The notes below the pieces were generated by a model, which worked only from the letters and a program-made list of their open reading frames with translations, did no database searches and was not told the DNA's origin. From positions 1 to 59,439 of the forward strand of contig NZ_JAMYWQ010000030.1 in assembly GCF_024160145.1 (NCBI RefSeq): a DNA stretch of 59,439 nt. Reading direction: 5' to 3'. The position numbers were made by a program, and so were the translations under genes. The stretch is from Serratia nevei. GTDB taxonomy: Bacteria; Pseudomonadota; Gammaproteobacteria; Enterobacterales; Enterobacteriaceae. Of the stretch, positions 17,850 through 25,728 are shown piece by piece (the first letter of the stretch is position 1; the number at the start of each line of letters is the position of its first letter).

Positions 17850-18972
17850 GGGCTGCCTCCCCTTGTTCGGTTAATAGGATTTCCCCGGCCACCACCGCGG
17901 CCAGCGGCACCAACAGCTGTTCGCCCTCGGCGGTTTGCCCTTCGGCGTCGGCGAACACTTGCGGTTCGCGGCGCAGTTCAAACAGCGTGAAATCAGCGTC
18001 ATAACCCGGCTCCAGCCGCCCTTTGCCGCTGAGCTGCAGCGCCGACGCGGCGTTCTCCGTCACGCAGGCGATCACCTGCGGCAGTGTCAGGCCGACGCTG
18101 AAGAATTTGGACATCACCGCCGCCAGGCTGTGCACCGGCCCGTTCATGCGGTTGCGGCAGTAAATATCGGAGCTGATGGTATGCGGCAAAATGCCCAGCG
18201 TGATCGCCTGGCGCGCCACCTCGAAGCTGAAGCTGGCGGTGCCGTGCCCCACGTCGAGCAACACGCCGCGCCGCAGCGCGCGCTGGATCGACTCGCGCAG
18301 CGTGCCCGCCGGCGTCAGAATGCGGTTCGGTTTACCGTTGTAGCAGTGGGTGATGATGTCGCCACGGGTCAGCAGATCGGCGATCTCGTCCAGATTCGGC
18401 GGATTGTTGCCGATATGCACCATCAGCGGCAGCTGGCGGTTTTCCCGCTGGATCTCTTTGGCCAACACCAGCGGCCGGGTGCCGTTCTTGCCCACCACGC
18501 TGCTGCTCATGCGCGCCTTGATGCCGATGATAAAGCCGGGATGGTTGGCGATGGCCTCGCCGGCCTCGCGCTTGTCGATGTCCGCCAACTCCGCCAGCTC
18601 GTTCTGCCGCAGCAGGCCGATGCGCGAAATGTTGAGGAAGGCGAAAACATGGGTTTTGGCGCTGCGCGTCAGCTGATAAAAGGCGTCGATATCGTCGGCG
18701 CCGGTGCTGCCGGCATCGACCACGCTGGTGACGCCGCCGGCGACGCCGACCCGATCCGGCTCGTCATGGTAAATCGGCGAGTCGGGATAACAGTGCACGT
18801 GCGCATCGATCCAACCGGCGCTCAGGCGGCAGTTGCCCGCCAGATCCAGTTGGCGAACGGCGCTGACGTCCGCCGCCAACCGCCCGACCGAGGCTATTTT
18901 GCCGTCTTTCACCGCCAGATCGATCAGCGTGTCGTCTGCCAGTCTGGCGCCTCTGATTACTAAGTCATACAT
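17833..18972 (-). CDS. Amidohydrolase/deacetylase metallohydrolase (EF_0837 type)
   Basis: A 379-residue amidohydrolase-superfamily TIM-barrel enzyme. Expected metal ligands are visible: HxH in IDAHVHC, a probable carboxylated Lys in IGIKARMS, His in LMVHIGNN, His in IITHCYNGK and Asp in TISSDIYC. Related enzymes act as dihydroorotases or N-acyl-amino-acid/sugar deacetylases. In this cassette a deacylation before the ammonia lyase step is plausible. A 60-base gap with a GC-rich hairpin separates it from the DUF4310 gene; its 3' end overlaps the lyase gene by 17 bases. Confidence 0.85.
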   Translation of the reverse strand: MYDLVIRGARLADDTLIDLAVKDGKIASVGRLAADVSAVRQLDLAGNCRLSAGWIDAHVHCYPDSPIYHDEPDRVGVAGGVTSVVDAGSTGADDIDAFYQLTRSAKTHVFAFLNISRIGLLRQNELAELADIDKREAGEAIANHPGFIIGIKARMSSSVVGKNGTRPLVLAKEIQRENRQLPLMVHIGNNPPNLDEIADLLTRGDIITHCYNGKPNRILTPAGTLRESIQRALRRGVLLDVGHGTASFSFEVARQAITLGILPHTISSDIYCRNRMNGPVHSLAAVMSKFFSVGLTLPQVIACVTENAASALQLSGKGRLEPGYDADFTLFELRREPQVFADAEGQTAEGEQLLVPLAAVVAGEILLTEQGEAAHVFDL

Positions 18973-19032
18973 ACCGCATTGCTCCTGTTAGCCCGGGCGC
19001 CGCCGCATTGGGTGGCGCCTGGCGCAGGCCTC

Positions 19033-19686
19033 TCAAGAAATGGCTACCGGGAAGATCGCCCCCAGGATCATCGCGCCGAGGATCGCTCCGCCGGTGATCG
19101 GTTTACCCCAGATATAGAACAGCAGCGCGCCGAGCAGCGAACCGATGCCGATCGGGATCGAGGCGGTCATCGCCGACAGGATGATCAACGGCCCGAGGAA
19201 GCGGCCCGACGAGTTGCCCGCGCCCATCATCACATCCGCCCCGTAGGTGGAGTTGCTCTGATTGATGGTGAATTTGCGCGCCAGGATGATCACGTAACCG
19301 ATCGCCAGGCCGATGACGAGGCCGGTGGCCAGCGAAGCGGCGAAGTTGGCGACCGGGAACACGATGCCGGCCCCCAAAAGCAGCGCCGGTACGCCCAGCC
19401 CGACGCCGGTCTGGATCGCGCCGCCGATATCCAGGATGCCCACCAGCGAGCCTTCGATGATGCGCGCGAACAGGAAGCTGGCGCCGAACGCCGCCACTGC
19501 GCCGTACACGCCGGTATCCATCCCCGCCCGCAGCATGGAGACGAACGCGACTTCGTTAAAGGCGCCGATGCCGTACAGGTAGTACATGTGCGTCCCGGCG
19601 AACACGCCGGAGGACAGCAGGCCAACAAAAATCGGGAATGACCAGTCGGCGTACCAGAAGCCTTTTTGGGTTTGCTCTTCCATCAT
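19033..19686 (-). CDS. DUF4310 family membrane protein (EF_0833 type)
   Basis: A 217-residue, strongly hydrophobic, Gly/Ala/Ile-rich protein with about five or six transmembrane helices (from about 14 to 214). It matches the recalled family TIGR03580/DUF4310, found only within this cluster type. There is no signal peptide or known transporter motif. It lies eight bases after the DUF4311 gene, so the two probably form a membrane complex, the presumed permease. A second Met directly after the first is an alternative start. Confidence 0.82.
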   Translation of the reverse strand: MMEEQTQKGFWYADWSFPIFVGLLSSGVFAGTHMYYLYGIGAFNEVAFVSMLRAGMDTGVYGAVAAFGASFLFARIIEGSLVGILDIGGAIQTGVGLGVPALLLGAGIVFPVANFAASLATGLVIGLAIGYVIILARKFTINQSNSTYGADVMMGAGNSSGRFLGPLIILSAMTASIPIGIGSLLGALLFYIWGKPITGGAILGAMILGAIFPVAIS

Positions 19687-19694
19687 CCCGCTCC

Positions 19695-20471
19695 TTATTT
19701 ACCGCTCAGGGTATTGTGAATGGCGTCCAGCCAGCCCGGCACGCCGAGGCTGAAGGACTCGAGAACTTTCATGTCGAAGCCGCGGAAGAAGCCGCTCAGC
19801 ACGAACAGCAGCACGATCACCGCCATCATGATCTTGGTGATCTTGTTCCAGCCGCTCTCTTCCACGCCTTTGCCGATCAGAATGCCCAGCACCAGGCCCG
19901 GCACGGCGTTACCCATGATCAGCTGCGCCAGGCCGCCGAAGATGGTGCCCCAGAAGCCGGAACGGCGCCCGGCGTCGATCGCCGCCAGCCAGAAGATCAC
20001 CGGCATCACGGTGTTCACCAGCAGGTTGGCCGCCGGCACCAGCACCTTGATCGCGGTGACCTGCAGCGCGGCAGGCACGGCGGAGGCGGTGGTATTGAGG
20101 AACGCCACTACCAGCATGCCGATGATGCCGCAGGCGATGGCCATTTTTTTCGGATCGTGCAGCGTTTGCGCCAGATTGCGGTTCTTGACCATCAGGGCCG
20201 CCGCGCCCCAGTGCGGGATGATGCGGTGGTCGACGTCCTGCGTGAAGGATCCCGCCGCCACGGAAGACGCCCAGGCGTTGAAGAAGAAGCCCAGACCGAA
20301 TGAGAAGTGAGAAGCCGGATCGCCCTCGCAGGAATTCAGCTCGCCCAGGGTGCGAAACGCCCCCATACCCTGTGTTGTCGGTGCGTGGAACATGCGCGCG
20401 GCGCCGGCCCCTACGCCGACCCCCACCAGCCCACCGATAATAATCGATTTAAATAAGATGATTAAAAACAT
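19695..20471 (-). CDS. DUF4311 family membrane protein (EF_0832 type)
   Basis: A 258-residue polytopic protein. Helices are apparent at about 2-25, 95-120, 125-165, 180-205 and 215-235, with a hydrophilic stretch around 35-60 (TLGELNSCEGDPASHFSF) that may face substrate or a partner. It fits recalled family TIGR03579/DUF4311. Together with DUF4310 it likely makes the translocation unit of the cassette. It does not resemble any PTS EIIC I know, so transport is inferred from context. Confidence 0.82.
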   Translation of the reverse strand: MFLIILFKSIIIGGLVGVGVGAGAARMFHAPTTQGMGAFRTLGELNSCEGDPASHFSFGLGFFFNAWASSVAAGSFTQDVDHRIIPHWGAAALMVKNRNLAQTLHDPKKMAIACGIIGMLVVAFLNTTASAVPAALQVTAIKVLVPAANLLVNTVMPVIFWLAAIDAGRRSGFWGTIFGGLAQLIMGNAVPGLVLGILIGKGVEESGWNKITKIMMAVIVLLFVLSGFFRGFDMKVLESFSLGVPGWLDAIHNTLSGK

Positions 20472-20501
20472 CAGTATACCCTTTCATTTATGCTAACGTT
20501 T

Positions 20502-20798
20502 TTATTTCGTGACGAAGACAACCTTCTCGGTATTGATAATGGTTACGTTCACGGTTATTTCCAGAGAAACGGCATAGCGCTTTCTTTCACGCGGCAAAAA
20601 GAAGAAAAGAAATTTCTCTTTAGTTATTTTCTCTTCCGCTTTCACTACGCTGACGTCCTGCGGCTCGATACGCAGCAGAATATTATTGGTGGACTTTAAT
20701 ACCGCGCCCTGCACATTAGCCAAGGCGGAAGCAAAAGCTTTCGCTTTGCTGTCGCCTTTACCCTCCACCTTTACCGATGTGGTATATTGCTCTTTCAT
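20502..20798 (-). CDS. DUF4312 family protein (EF_0831 type)
   Basis: A small soluble 98-residue protein matching recalled family TIGR03578/DUF4312. It opens with a beta-rich segment (EQYTTSVKVEGKG), has an Ala-rich helix (about 20-35), a basic patch FFFLPRERKRY (about 65-75) and a beta-rich tail. There is no signal peptide. Its ATG overlaps the SFCGS gene stop as TAATG, implying coupled synthesis and probably a complex. Function unknown. Confidence 0.8.
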   Translation of the reverse strand: MKEQYTTSVKVEGKGDSKAKAFASALANVQGAVLKSTNNILLRIEPQDVSVVKAEEKITKEKFLFFFLPRERKRYAVSLEITVNVTIINTEKVVFVTK

Positions 20799-21163
20799 TA
20801 TGGATTGCCATGTTTTTTGACGTAGGCTTCCACCAGTTTCTGGCCCAGCTCTTCTTTATCCATAAAGCCGAAACCCAGCACGTTGTAGCCTTCGTTAATT
20901 GCCGTCACGCCCTCTTCTACCGAACGCATGCCGTATTTTGCCTTGTAGCCGTGTTTGGTTTGCGCGGTAATCGCGCCGGCGCCGCCGCTGCCGCAAAAAG
21001 AGATGCCCAGCTGCGCGTTTTCCGCTTTCATGACGTCGCCCAGCTTCATATCCGCCGCAACGCCGGGGATGACCACCGCTTTTCCACCTGCGCTTTCAAC
21101 ACCTTGGCCAACTTTCTGCCCTTTGCCCAAACGATCGCCGATCACTACGGTAATTTGACCCAT
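20798..21163 (-). CDS. SFCGS family glycine-rich protein (EF_0830 type)
   Basis: A 121-residue soluble protein matching recalled family TIGR03577. The name-giving motif ISFCGSGGAGAIT holds C57. This resembles the Cys-containing phosphate loop of galactitol/lactose-type EIIB proteins (C-G-x-G-x-x), which suggests, but does not prove, a phosphocysteine carrier. The N-terminal ITVVIGDRLGKGQ looks like a Rossmann-like strand-loop. It sits between the stand-alone PRD gene (36-base gap) and DUF4312 (one-base overlap). Confidence 0.82.
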   Translation of the reverse strand: MGQITVVIGDRLGKGQKVGQGVESAGGKAVVIPGVAADMKLGDVMKAENAQLGISFCGSGGAGAITAQTKHGYKAKYGMRSVEEGVTAINEGYNVLGFGFMDKEELGQKLVEAYVKKHGNP

Positions 21164-21199
21164 GGTATATTCTCCTGATTGAAATCGATGCGTTAACCG

Positions 21200-21547
21200 C
21201 TATGCGTTATTATCTTTCGCCACTTCGAAGTGCACTGACAGCAAATAGGCCTCTTCGATAGGCAATGTGCCAAACTGATTTACCACGCGCTCCGCCATTT
21301 GCATGGATTCGGCAGAGATTTCGTCGAACAACGATTTATCCACCTCGGGCAACGGCTCACCGGTTATTGAACGCAGCACCATGGCGCGAATATGCGATTC
21401 CAGCATCTGTTGCTGCACCGCATTGGTATAAATATTTTCAGCATTCAGCATCGCGGTAATATCCGCCAACACCCGAGCGGCGATCGCCCCGGCTGCGCTG
21501 ACATCGGATTGTTCAATTTCTTTTATCGAAGCAGATCCATCATTCAC
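21200..21547 (-). CDS. Stand-alone PRD-domain protein (EF_0829 type), first gene of the cassette
   Basis: A 115-residue protein made of a single PTS-regulation domain without any DNA-binding part, as in recalled family TIGR03582. Likely phosphorylatable His residues are H52 (LESHIRAMVLRS) and H106 (LLSVHFEVA). The start is GTG at 21547, with GGGG ten bases upstream. It may sense phosphorylation state and act on the large PRD regulator or on the transporter; that is inference. It heads the operon leading to SFCGS-DUF4312-DUF4311-DUF4310 and the enzymes. Confidence 0.78.
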   Translation of the reverse strand: MNDGSASIKEIEQSDVSAAGAIAARVLADITAMLNAENIYTNAVQQQMLESHIRAMVLRSITGEPLPEVDKSLFDEISAESMQMAERVVNQFGTLPIEEAYLLSVHFEVAKDNNA

Positions 21548-21866
21548 TTTTCAGTACCCCTAGATCCCACATTAATCAGTAAGCCGTAAAGCGCATCACC
21601 TGAATAACCCGCTTTCTGTAATGTCTTTACCCTACCCTCGGTAGGATTTTCTGTGTAGACCGGTTTTTTCCAGTTCGAAGTGGAAATCGAGTGACGCCCG
21701 GGGATCCATTTCGCAAAACGACGCTGCGGTGAAAAAGTGGAAGAGATAACAAATACATAACCCGGCTAACGATTTCTTTTGCCGCGATTGACGATAAAAG
21801 CCTTCGTGATCGGGATCTCTTTCTTTTCTTGCCCCAACCGCCTACTATCAATGGGACAAATCGACA
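21548..21866 (-). promoter_or_regulatory. Control region of the PRD/SFCGS/DUF4310-4312 operon with two dyads
   Basis: This gap upstream of the first cassette gene holds an imperfect 18-base dyad TTCCAGTTCGAAGTGGAA (21668-21685, one mismatched base pair) and a short perfect hairpin CCTACC-CTC-GGTAGG (21631-21645). Both are plausible operator or attenuator elements for the PRD regulator. I found no convincing sigma-54 -24/-12 element or sigma-70 promoter. No gene is evident in the gap. Confidence 0.4.
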
Positions 21867-21872
21867 TTACCC

Positions 21873-21918
21873 ACACCCCCGCTCCTCTGGCGCGGGGGTG
21901 TTGCTTTGTGTTGTTTTT
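21873..21918 (+). terminator. Intrinsic terminator upstream of rnk
   Basis: ACACCCCCGC (21873-21882) and GCGGGGGTGT (21892-21901) make a 10-base stem with a 9-base loop, followed by a T-rich tract to 21918. It points rightward, yet no gene precedes it on the plus strand. It may end an unannotated small RNA or attenuate rnk. Confidence 0.65.
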
Positions 21919-21970
21919 CCGAATTTATGGGCGCGCAGACTGGCGCCTTTTGATTTGACTGGAGAGTGGA

Positions 21971-22381
21971 ATGACCAAACCCATCATTACTATTAATGAG
22001 CTGGATGCGGAACGCCTGGATGCGCTATTGGAACAACCGGCCTTTGCCAACACCGACGTCGCCGCCGCGCTGAACGACGAGTTGGATCGCGCGGAAATCC
22101 TGCCGCCGGAGAAAATGCCGGCCAACGTGGTGACCATGAACAGCCGCGTACGTTTTCGCGATCTGCACACCGATGAAGAGCACGTGCGCACGCTGGTTTA
22201 CCCGGCATCGCTGAAAGACAGCCACGATCAGCTGTCGGTGATGGCGCCGCTGGGCGCAGCGCTGCTCGGCATGCACGTCGGCAAGCAGATCTCCTGGCAA
22301 TTGCCGAACGGTGAAGAAGCGCGGATTGAAGTGCTGGAGTTGCTGTACCAGCCGGAAGCGGCGGGCGAATACCACCGTTAA
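21971..22381 (+). CDS. rnk: Rnk, GreA/GreB-like RNA polymerase-binding protein
   Basis: A 136-residue protein of the Rnk family, traditionally called regulator of nucleoside diphosphate kinase. It has a short N-terminal coiled-coil-like part (1-45) and a C-terminal GreA/GreB FKBP-like domain (about 50-130; [19 protein letters not shown]). Homologues bind RNA polymerase without transcript-cleavage activity. The RBS GGAGAG lies upstream. It is monocistronic, with a terminator after it. Confidence 0.92.
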   Translation: MTKPIITINELDAERLDALLEQPAFANTDVAAALNDELDRAEILPPEKMPANVVTMNSRVRFRDLHTDEEHVRTLVYPASLKDSHDQLSVMAPLGAALLGMHVGKQISWQLPNGEEARIEVLELLYQPEAAGEYHR

Positions 22382-22390
22382 GCGGTTCTC

Positions 22391-22411
22391 AGGGCGGCAT
22401 CCGGCCGCCCT
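22391..22411. terminator. Terminator between convergent rnk and the TSUP permease gene
   Basis: AGGGCGG (22391-22397) and CCGCCCT (22405-22411) form a stem with a seven-base loop, followed by TTTCTGTCT on the plus strand. It mainly terminates rnk and may also serve the convergent operon. Confidence 0.65.
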
Positions 22412-22418
22412 TTCTGTC

Positions 22419-23207
22419 TCAGAGGCAGATAGCAATCAGCACGCCGATCAGCAGCAGCACGTAGATTTTGGCATGCAGCGCATCGCTCACCTTAGGCAAG
22501 CAGCGCCTGGCAAACACGATCCCCGCAATCCCCGCCACCACCAGCAGCCCCAGAATGTTCAGATTGACGTAGCCCAGATACTGCGGCCCGCTCATCTCAC
22601 GCCACCCCAACACGATATACATCAGCGCCCCGATCACCGCCACCGGGATCGACAGCGGGTTGGCGGCGCTGACGCAATACTTCATGTCGTAGCCATGGCG
22701 GCGCAGCAGCGGCACGGTCATCACGCTGCCCCCCACCCCCAGCAGCGTGGCGATACCGCCGATCAGCGGCCCGCCCCCCCACAGCGTGACGGGAGACAGT
22801 TCGGCGCGCGCCGGTTTGATCAAAAAACCCCGGCGGAACAGGCAGTCGGCGATGGTCACTGCCATATAGACCACGAACAGCCCGCGGATCACGCCGTCCG
22901 CCAGCAGCGAGGAGGCGAACGCGCCCAGCGCCGCGCCGATGCCGATGAAAAAGATCAGCGGCACGATGGTTTCACGCAGCAGGTTGCCGCTGCGCCAGTT
23001 GGTCAGCGTGGCGTAACTCGCGTTGAGGATCATCACCGCCGTCGAGGTCGCCACTGCGATATGCATCGCCTGGCCGGGCTGCTCGCCCGATGCGGAGATC
23101 AAGTGATAGACGAAAGGCACCACCACAAAGCCGCCGCCGAAGCCGAACAGAATGGTGGTGATGCCGGTCAGAAAACCGGCACCCAGAACGATTAACGTTT
23201 CAATCAT
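22419..23207 (-). CDS. TSUP (TauE/SafE) family membrane permease
   Basis: A 262-residue polytopic protein with about eight transmembrane helices and the two family motifs: GFGGGFVVVPF near residue 25 and LLGVGGSVMTVPLL in the second half. The family exports or imports small organic or sulfur-containing anions (sulfite, sulfoacetate and similar). The start at 23207 overlaps the formyltransferase stop by eight bases; a longer in-frame start would run into the formyltransferase. As the third gene of a coupled operon it may export the product made by the two upstream enzymes (inference). Confidence 0.85.
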   Translation of the reverse strand: MIETLIVLGAGFLTGITTILFGFGGGFVVVPFVYHLISASGEQPGQAMHIAVATSTAVMILNASYATLTNWRSGNLLRETIVPLIFFIGIGAALGAFASSLLADGVIRGLFVVYMAVTIADCLFRRGFLIKPARAELSPVTLWGGGPLIGGIATLLGVGGSVMTVPLLRRHGYDMKYCVSAANPLSIPVAVIGALMYIVLGWREMSGPQYLGYVNLNILGLLVVAGIAGIVFARRCLPKVSDALHAKIYVLLLIGVLIAICL

Positions 23208-24081
23208 GACCGTGCGCCCGCACGAAGTCGTCGAACCCGGCGCAGAACTGCCCCGCCAGCGGGTGGAAGCGATCGCCGACGAACAGCCCCAGATACTGCT
23301 CGCGCACGGCATCATGGTCCACCAGTTCAATCCCCTCCTGTTCCGCCCGCGCCAGCGTCTGTGCATCCGGGAACCCCCAATAGCGCGAGTCGCCCTGCTT
23401 TTCCGCCGTTATCGCTTCGCTGCTCTCCGCCTGCATCAGCTGACGCGCCAGGAAAATGCCGCTCTGCACGCCCAACAGCATCATGTTTTCCAGGAACGAC
23501 AGATCGTGACGCAGCTCGGCGGGCAGACGAGCGATCACCGGGCCGGCGTCCCAGTGCTCATCCATTTCATGCAGCGTTACCGCACAGCCCCTGTCACCGT
23601 TCATCAGCGCGCGGAACAGCGTCATCACCCCGCGATAACGCGGCAAATCCCCCGGGTGCAGGTTCCACAGCAGCTTGCCGCGTCGGCTGAAGGCGCGCAC
23701 ATAGTCGGCGGAGAATTTCTGATAGCAGCGCAGGGAGATCACCGCGTCCATCTGCCCCAGGCTGCTGATAAACGCGGCATCATTGATGTCGAGGACGCGA
23801 TGTGCTTTTACTCCGGCGGCGGCCAGGAACAGGGCCGGCGGCTGATAGGCGCCCTCGCAGGCGGCAGCGTTGCGGCCCACGAACGGGAACACGAAATCGT
23901 TCAGCACTTCGCGCTCATACAACCCCAGGCGGCGAACCGCCGGCTCCTGCGTGCGCCCGGCGCTTTTCGCCAGGGGGAAATATACCGTAAAGGCACACTC
24001 GTCCTTCAGGGCGGCGATCAAATCCTGGCACACCAGCCAGGAGAAAATGTCGTTGCCGACAAAAAGCGCGACGTTTTTCAT
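23200..24081 (-). CDS. Formyltransferase-family protein
   Basis: A 293-residue member of the 10-formyl-tetrahydrofolate-dependent formyltransferase fold. The catalytic triad is intact: N140 and H142 in WNLHPGDLPRYRG and D178 in WDAGPVI. It is not Fmt (no tRNA-binding C-terminal domain of usual type) nor PurN (different start and length). The sequence resembles enzymes that formylate amines in secondary metabolites or amino sugars. It is coupled by ATGA to an upstream FAD protein, a pairing reminiscent of hydroxyornithine monooxygenase/transformylase pairs. The substrate is unknown. Confidence 0.8.
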   Translation of the reverse strand: MKNVALFVGNDIFSWLVCQDLIAALKDECAFTVYFPLAKSAGRTQEPAVRRLGLYEREVLNDFVFPFVGRNAAACEGAYQPPALFLAAAGVKAHRVLDINDAAFISSLGQMDAVISLRCYQKFSADYVRAFSRRGKLLWNLHPGDLPRYRGVMTLFRALMNGDRGCAVTLHEMDEHWDAGPVIARLPAELRHDLSFLENMMLLGVQSGIFLARQLMQAESSEAITAEKQGDSRYWGFPDAQTLARAEQEGIELVDHDAVREQYLGLFVGDRFHPLAGQFCAGFDDFVRAHGHD

Positions 24082-25532
24082 ACTTCAGCCTTCCTTGCGT
24101 TGAAAATAGGGTTGTTGAACACGATTTTGCTGATATCCCGCGTGATGGATTCCATCGCCGAGGTGTAAAAGAGATCGCCCTTGGCGGGCGCGCCGAGCGA
24201 GTAAAGGTGCTGCTCACGGCCGCGTCGGTCGGCGATTTTCAGCGTATGCGGGTTGCATTTCACGCCGCCGAACAGGTTCTCCTGCACCACCCCATCTTGC
24301 AGCAGCTGATGGCTCAGGCGGTTGGGCGGCAGTTGATAGGAAGGCGTGGTGCAGTTGAACAGATACTGCGCGTGCACCCGCGTCTCATGGCAACGAAGGG
24401 TAAACCCGTCCGTTCCCTTGCTGATATCCGCCAGGCCGCCACAGACGCGCAGGCGTTGGCTCTCCAGCGCCGCCACGATCTTGTGGGCGTTCTTGATCGG
24501 CATGGCGTGCCGATTGCGCATCCAGGAGGAGTTGTAAAAGCGCATGAAGACCTGCCGGTTGTTGGCATCCATTTTGACCCAGGCGGCGCACACCACCGGG
24601 TGGATCGCCGCCAGATAGTTGCAGATATGCTCCCGGGCAAAACGCGCGCGATCGAGGCTGTCCGCCAAATCGCGGTAGCAATCGCGCCTTTCCCCCAGCG
24701 CCGAGAGCACCGTCAATCGCTCCGGCCCCGGATAGTGCCGCGCCAGCGCGGCGTTGATCGCATGCACCAGATGATGGGCGTCAATAAAATCGCTGCCGGC
24801 GACAAAGCGCCGCACCCCCTCCACAAATGCCTCCGGCGGCGGGCGCATCAGCGCCGGCTGCACGCTGGGGAACAGGCCCGAGCGCGACAGGGCACAGATG
24901 TCGGTTGCCCCCAGGCGTTCCATCAGCTCGACGATGGCGTCGATCGCCGTCAGGCTGCAGCCGATCACGCCGATGGTCGAGTAAGGGTTGATTGGCGGCA
25001 GCTCCCGGTGGGCCTGATAAGCGATCACCCCGTCCACCGGGTAGAGGCATTCCGGCGGGTTGTGCCCCGAACACAGTACCAGCGCATTCATCTGCTCGGC
25101 GGCGCCGCAGGCGGTGGTCAGCCGATAGCCGGCCTCGTGCGGCGCGATGGCATTCACTTCCGCGGTCACGAAATTCAGCGTCACGTTACTGTCCGCCGCC
25201 ATATAAATCGCCATGTCGCGAATAAAATCGAGATATTCCCGATACAGCCAGCGCGGCGGATAGCGATCCTGGCAAAACTGCGGGAAATGCATGGCGATCC
25301 AATCGACAAAGTGCGCATCGTCGAAAATATCCGCCGACATATTTTCCGGCGTCATATTTAATATATGGCTGTCAAAATCGCTGCTGTATGCCATACCGCC
25401 CTTGAAGCCCTGCTTGTCGAAAACCTTCAGGGAAAGCGGCCTTTTGCAATGATTAACCGACTTATTTTTTATAAAGTTATACGCAAAAGAGATCCCGGCG
25501 GCTCCGCCGCCAATCACACCGAACTTATACAT
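24078..25532 (-). CDS. FAD/NAD(P)-binding protein, probable monooxygenase or oxidoreductase
   Basis: A 484-residue protein with an N-terminal dinucleotide-binding fold (FGVIGGGAAGIS, residues 4-15) and a second nucleotide-binding segment near 191-204 (IGVIGCSLTAIDAI). This fits the FAD-NAD(P)-binding family (PF13454), related to N-hydroxylating and Baeyer-Villiger-like flavoenzymes. It is the first gene of the three-gene operon, coupled by ATGA to the formyltransferase. It is divergent from an AraC-type regulator across 283 bases. The reaction is not identifiable from sequence; substrate oxidation before or after formylation is a hypothesis. Confidence 0.78.
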   Translation of the reverse strand: MYKFGVIGGGAAGISFAYNFIKNKSVNHCKRPLSLKVFDKQGFKGGMAYSSDFDSHILNMTPENMSADIFDDAHFVDWIAMHFPQFCQDRYPPRWLYREYLDFIRDMAIYMAADSNVTLNFVTAEVNAIAPHEAGYRLTTACGAAEQMNALVLCSGHNPPECLYPVDGVIAYQAHRELPPINPYSTIGVIGCSLTAIDAIVELMERLGATDICALSRSGLFPSVQPALMRPPPEAFVEGVRRFVAGSDFIDAHHLVHAINAALARHYPGPERLTVLSALGERRDCYRDLADSLDRARFAREHICNYLAAIHPVVCAAWVKMDANNRQVFMRFYNSSWMRNRHAMPIKNAHKIVAALESQRLRVCGGLADISKGTDGFTLRCHETRVHAQYLFNCTTPSYQLPPNRLSHQLLQDGVVQENLFGGVKCNPHTLKIADRRGREQHLYSLGAPAKGDLFYTSAMESITRDISKIVFNNPIFNARKAEV

Positions 25533-25728
25533 GAAATATCACCTTATAGTCATTGAACTGCGCTAAGAACTATTGCTTCAGGTGTTGGAATAAAAGGGTG
25601 CTTTATTCCTTATTAACTTCTTGTATTGCGAGAACGAGAACGTTCGTCCCACCCCGGTGTGAAAACTTGCACGGGCTGCCTGGCCGATAAAATAGCGGCG
25701 CCCCGAACAAGCATTATTTTTCTGCCCC

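Noticed and set aside
21200-21547. Bona fide dga (D-glucosaminate) operon
   Set aside because: The mannose-family EII genes dgaABCD and a LevR-type sigma-54 activator are absent; only the lyase and aldolase families are shared.
21888-21905. Sequence TGGCGCG...TTGC resembling a sigma-54 promoter before rnk
   Set aside because: The GG-to-GC spacing is 12 bases instead of 10 and it is part of a terminator stem-loop.
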